From positions 1 through 5,347 of the forward strand of contig JAGODW010000137.1 of assembly GCA_017998025.1 (NCBI GenBank): 5,347 nt of DNA, written 5' to 3'. This stretch comes from Spirochaetales bacterium. Its GTDB lineage: Bacteria > Spirochaetota > Spirochaetia > DTKZ01. Position 1 is the stretch's first letter; every line of letters begins with the position of its first letter. The notes under the pieces are model-generated. The model searched no databases. It saw only the letters and a program-made list of their open reading frames with translations, and was not told where the DNA came from. Shown piece after piece: positions 4,793 through 5,347 of the stretch. The position numbers and the translations under genes are program-made.

Positions 4793-5347
4793 ATGAACCA
4801 GAGCAGATCTTCCGTTGATTCTTTTGAAATTTCCCAGGGTGAACGTCTTCGAGCCCGAAAGAACTACAATATATTTTCTATCTTTAATACGTTTTCCTAC
4901 CTTCTCTTGAGCGGAAATATTATTTCTCTGTATCTTCTCCGCCTGGGAGCCGGGGGCACTTTAATTGGGATCGTTTCTTCTTTTATGTATATTTCGTTTT
5001 TCTTTTTGCTTCCCGGCAGGATCCTGGTTCAGCGGATAGGGGTAGAGAAACTATTTGCCTACTCATGGACAGCTCGGTGTCTGGCAGTGGTTCCCATGCT
5101 TTTTTCTCCGTTTTTTGTACTTCAAGGGAAAAGGAACCTGGGGCTTGCTCTGGCTTTACTCGGTGCACTGGGTTTCCAGGCAATGAGAGGAATCGGAATG
5201 GTAAGTAATAGCCCTATCCTGGGGGACCTCTCCGAAGGGAAAGATCGGGGAGATTACTTATCAAAGATCCAGATAATCAACCAAACGGCTTCTATTTTCG
5301 CAGGACTCTTGATGGCTTTTTTGCTGGGGAATGGGCAGGCTTCCTTA
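4793..5347 (+). CDS. Probable major facilitator superfamily transporter, N-terminal 185 residues
   Basis: An open frame from ATG 4793 to the window edge, MNQSRSSVDSFEISQG at its start. About 25 hydrophilic cytoplasmic residues precede likely membrane helices at roughly 27-50, 53-75, 88-110, 114-135 and 164-180. The loop after helix 2 reads PGRILVQRIGVEKLF, close to the MFS motif-A pattern (G....R.G....). The loop before helix 5, ILGDLSEGKDRGDYLS, resembles the conserved MFS loop between helices 4 and 5. The C-terminal half is missing, so the subfamily and direction of transport cannot be judged. The start is 7 bases after the ligase stop; AAAAGG abuts the ATG, too close for a normal SD, so translational coupling is likely. 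The frame is open upstream only to a TGA at 4760. Position in the operon suggests export or import of the product or substrate of the two upstream enzymes. Confidence 0.78.
   Translation, partial: MNQSRSSVDSFEISQGERLRARKNYNIFSIFNTFSYLLLSGNIISLYLLRLGAGGTLIGIVSSFMYISFFFLLPGRILVQRIGVEKLFAYSWTARCLAVVPMLFSPFFVLQGKRNLGLALALLGALGFQAMRGIGMVSNSPILGDLSEGKDRGDYLSKIQIINQTASIFAGLLMAFLLGNGQASL

Noticed and set aside
2425..5347. Lysine fermentation operon
   Set aside because: No beta-lysine 5,6-aminomutase (kamD/kamE) or kdd/kce/kal genes appear next to kamA; the neighbours are an ATP-grasp ligase and a transporter. Genes beyond the window edge cannot be excluded.

Overview
The window holds two divergent transcription units that share a 214-base AT-rich intergenic region (2272-2485), and both run off the window. 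Base composition looks moderate by eye, and the genes are tightly packed with purine-rich Shine-Dalgarno (SD) sites and sigma-70-like promoters. The start of the E1 gene at the left edge resembles E1 proteins I associate with spirochaetes and some anaerobes, so a free-living or host-associated spirochaete is my best guess. This is a low-confidence inference; no rRNA or other lineage marker is present.

Minus-strand unit, transcribed leftward from about 2307: a DeoR/GlpR-family regulator (2271-1516), then a lipoyl-dependent dihydrolipoamide acyltransferase (E2) of a 2-oxoacid or acetoin dehydrogenase complex (1462-248), then the first 60 codons of the partner E1 dehydrogenase (180-1). The regulator leads the operon. 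A strong promoter (TTGACA, 18-base spacer, TAAAAT) lies upstream, overlaid by a 10-base direct repeat and an 18-base inverted repeat that are good operator candidates. The simplest reading is an autoregulated catabolic operon that feeds acyl-CoA metabolism in response to a phosphorylated metabolite.

Plus-strand unit, transcribed rightward from about 2460: a radical-SAM, PLP-dependent lysine 2,3-aminomutase-type enzyme of the KamA family (2486-3805), an ATP-grasp ligase distantly like D-Ala-D-Ala ligase (3799-4785, overlapping kamA by 7 bases), and the N-terminal 185 residues of a probable major facilitator transporter (4793 to the window edge, 7 bases after the ligase stop). The aminomutase keeps both aspartates that bind the lysine side-chain amine, so its product should be a beta-amino acid, most likely L-beta-lysine. 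The ligase has intact nucleotide and Mg residues but lacks the substrate-binding signatures of cell-wall Ddl. This looks like a three-gene make-ligate-transport cassette for a beta-lysine-containing dipeptide or amide. The chemistry is an inference from the gene set.

Other points of interest: the KamA protein has an unusual Pro/Ser/Thr-rich N-terminal extension of about 65 residues, whose DNA contains a seven-G run beside a possible hairpin; the E2 catalytic motif reads DHQAVDG instead of DHRxxDG; and the DeoR recognition helix lacks the usual Asp of the family signature. I found no RNA genes, CRISPR arrays, insertion sequences or rho-independent terminators.
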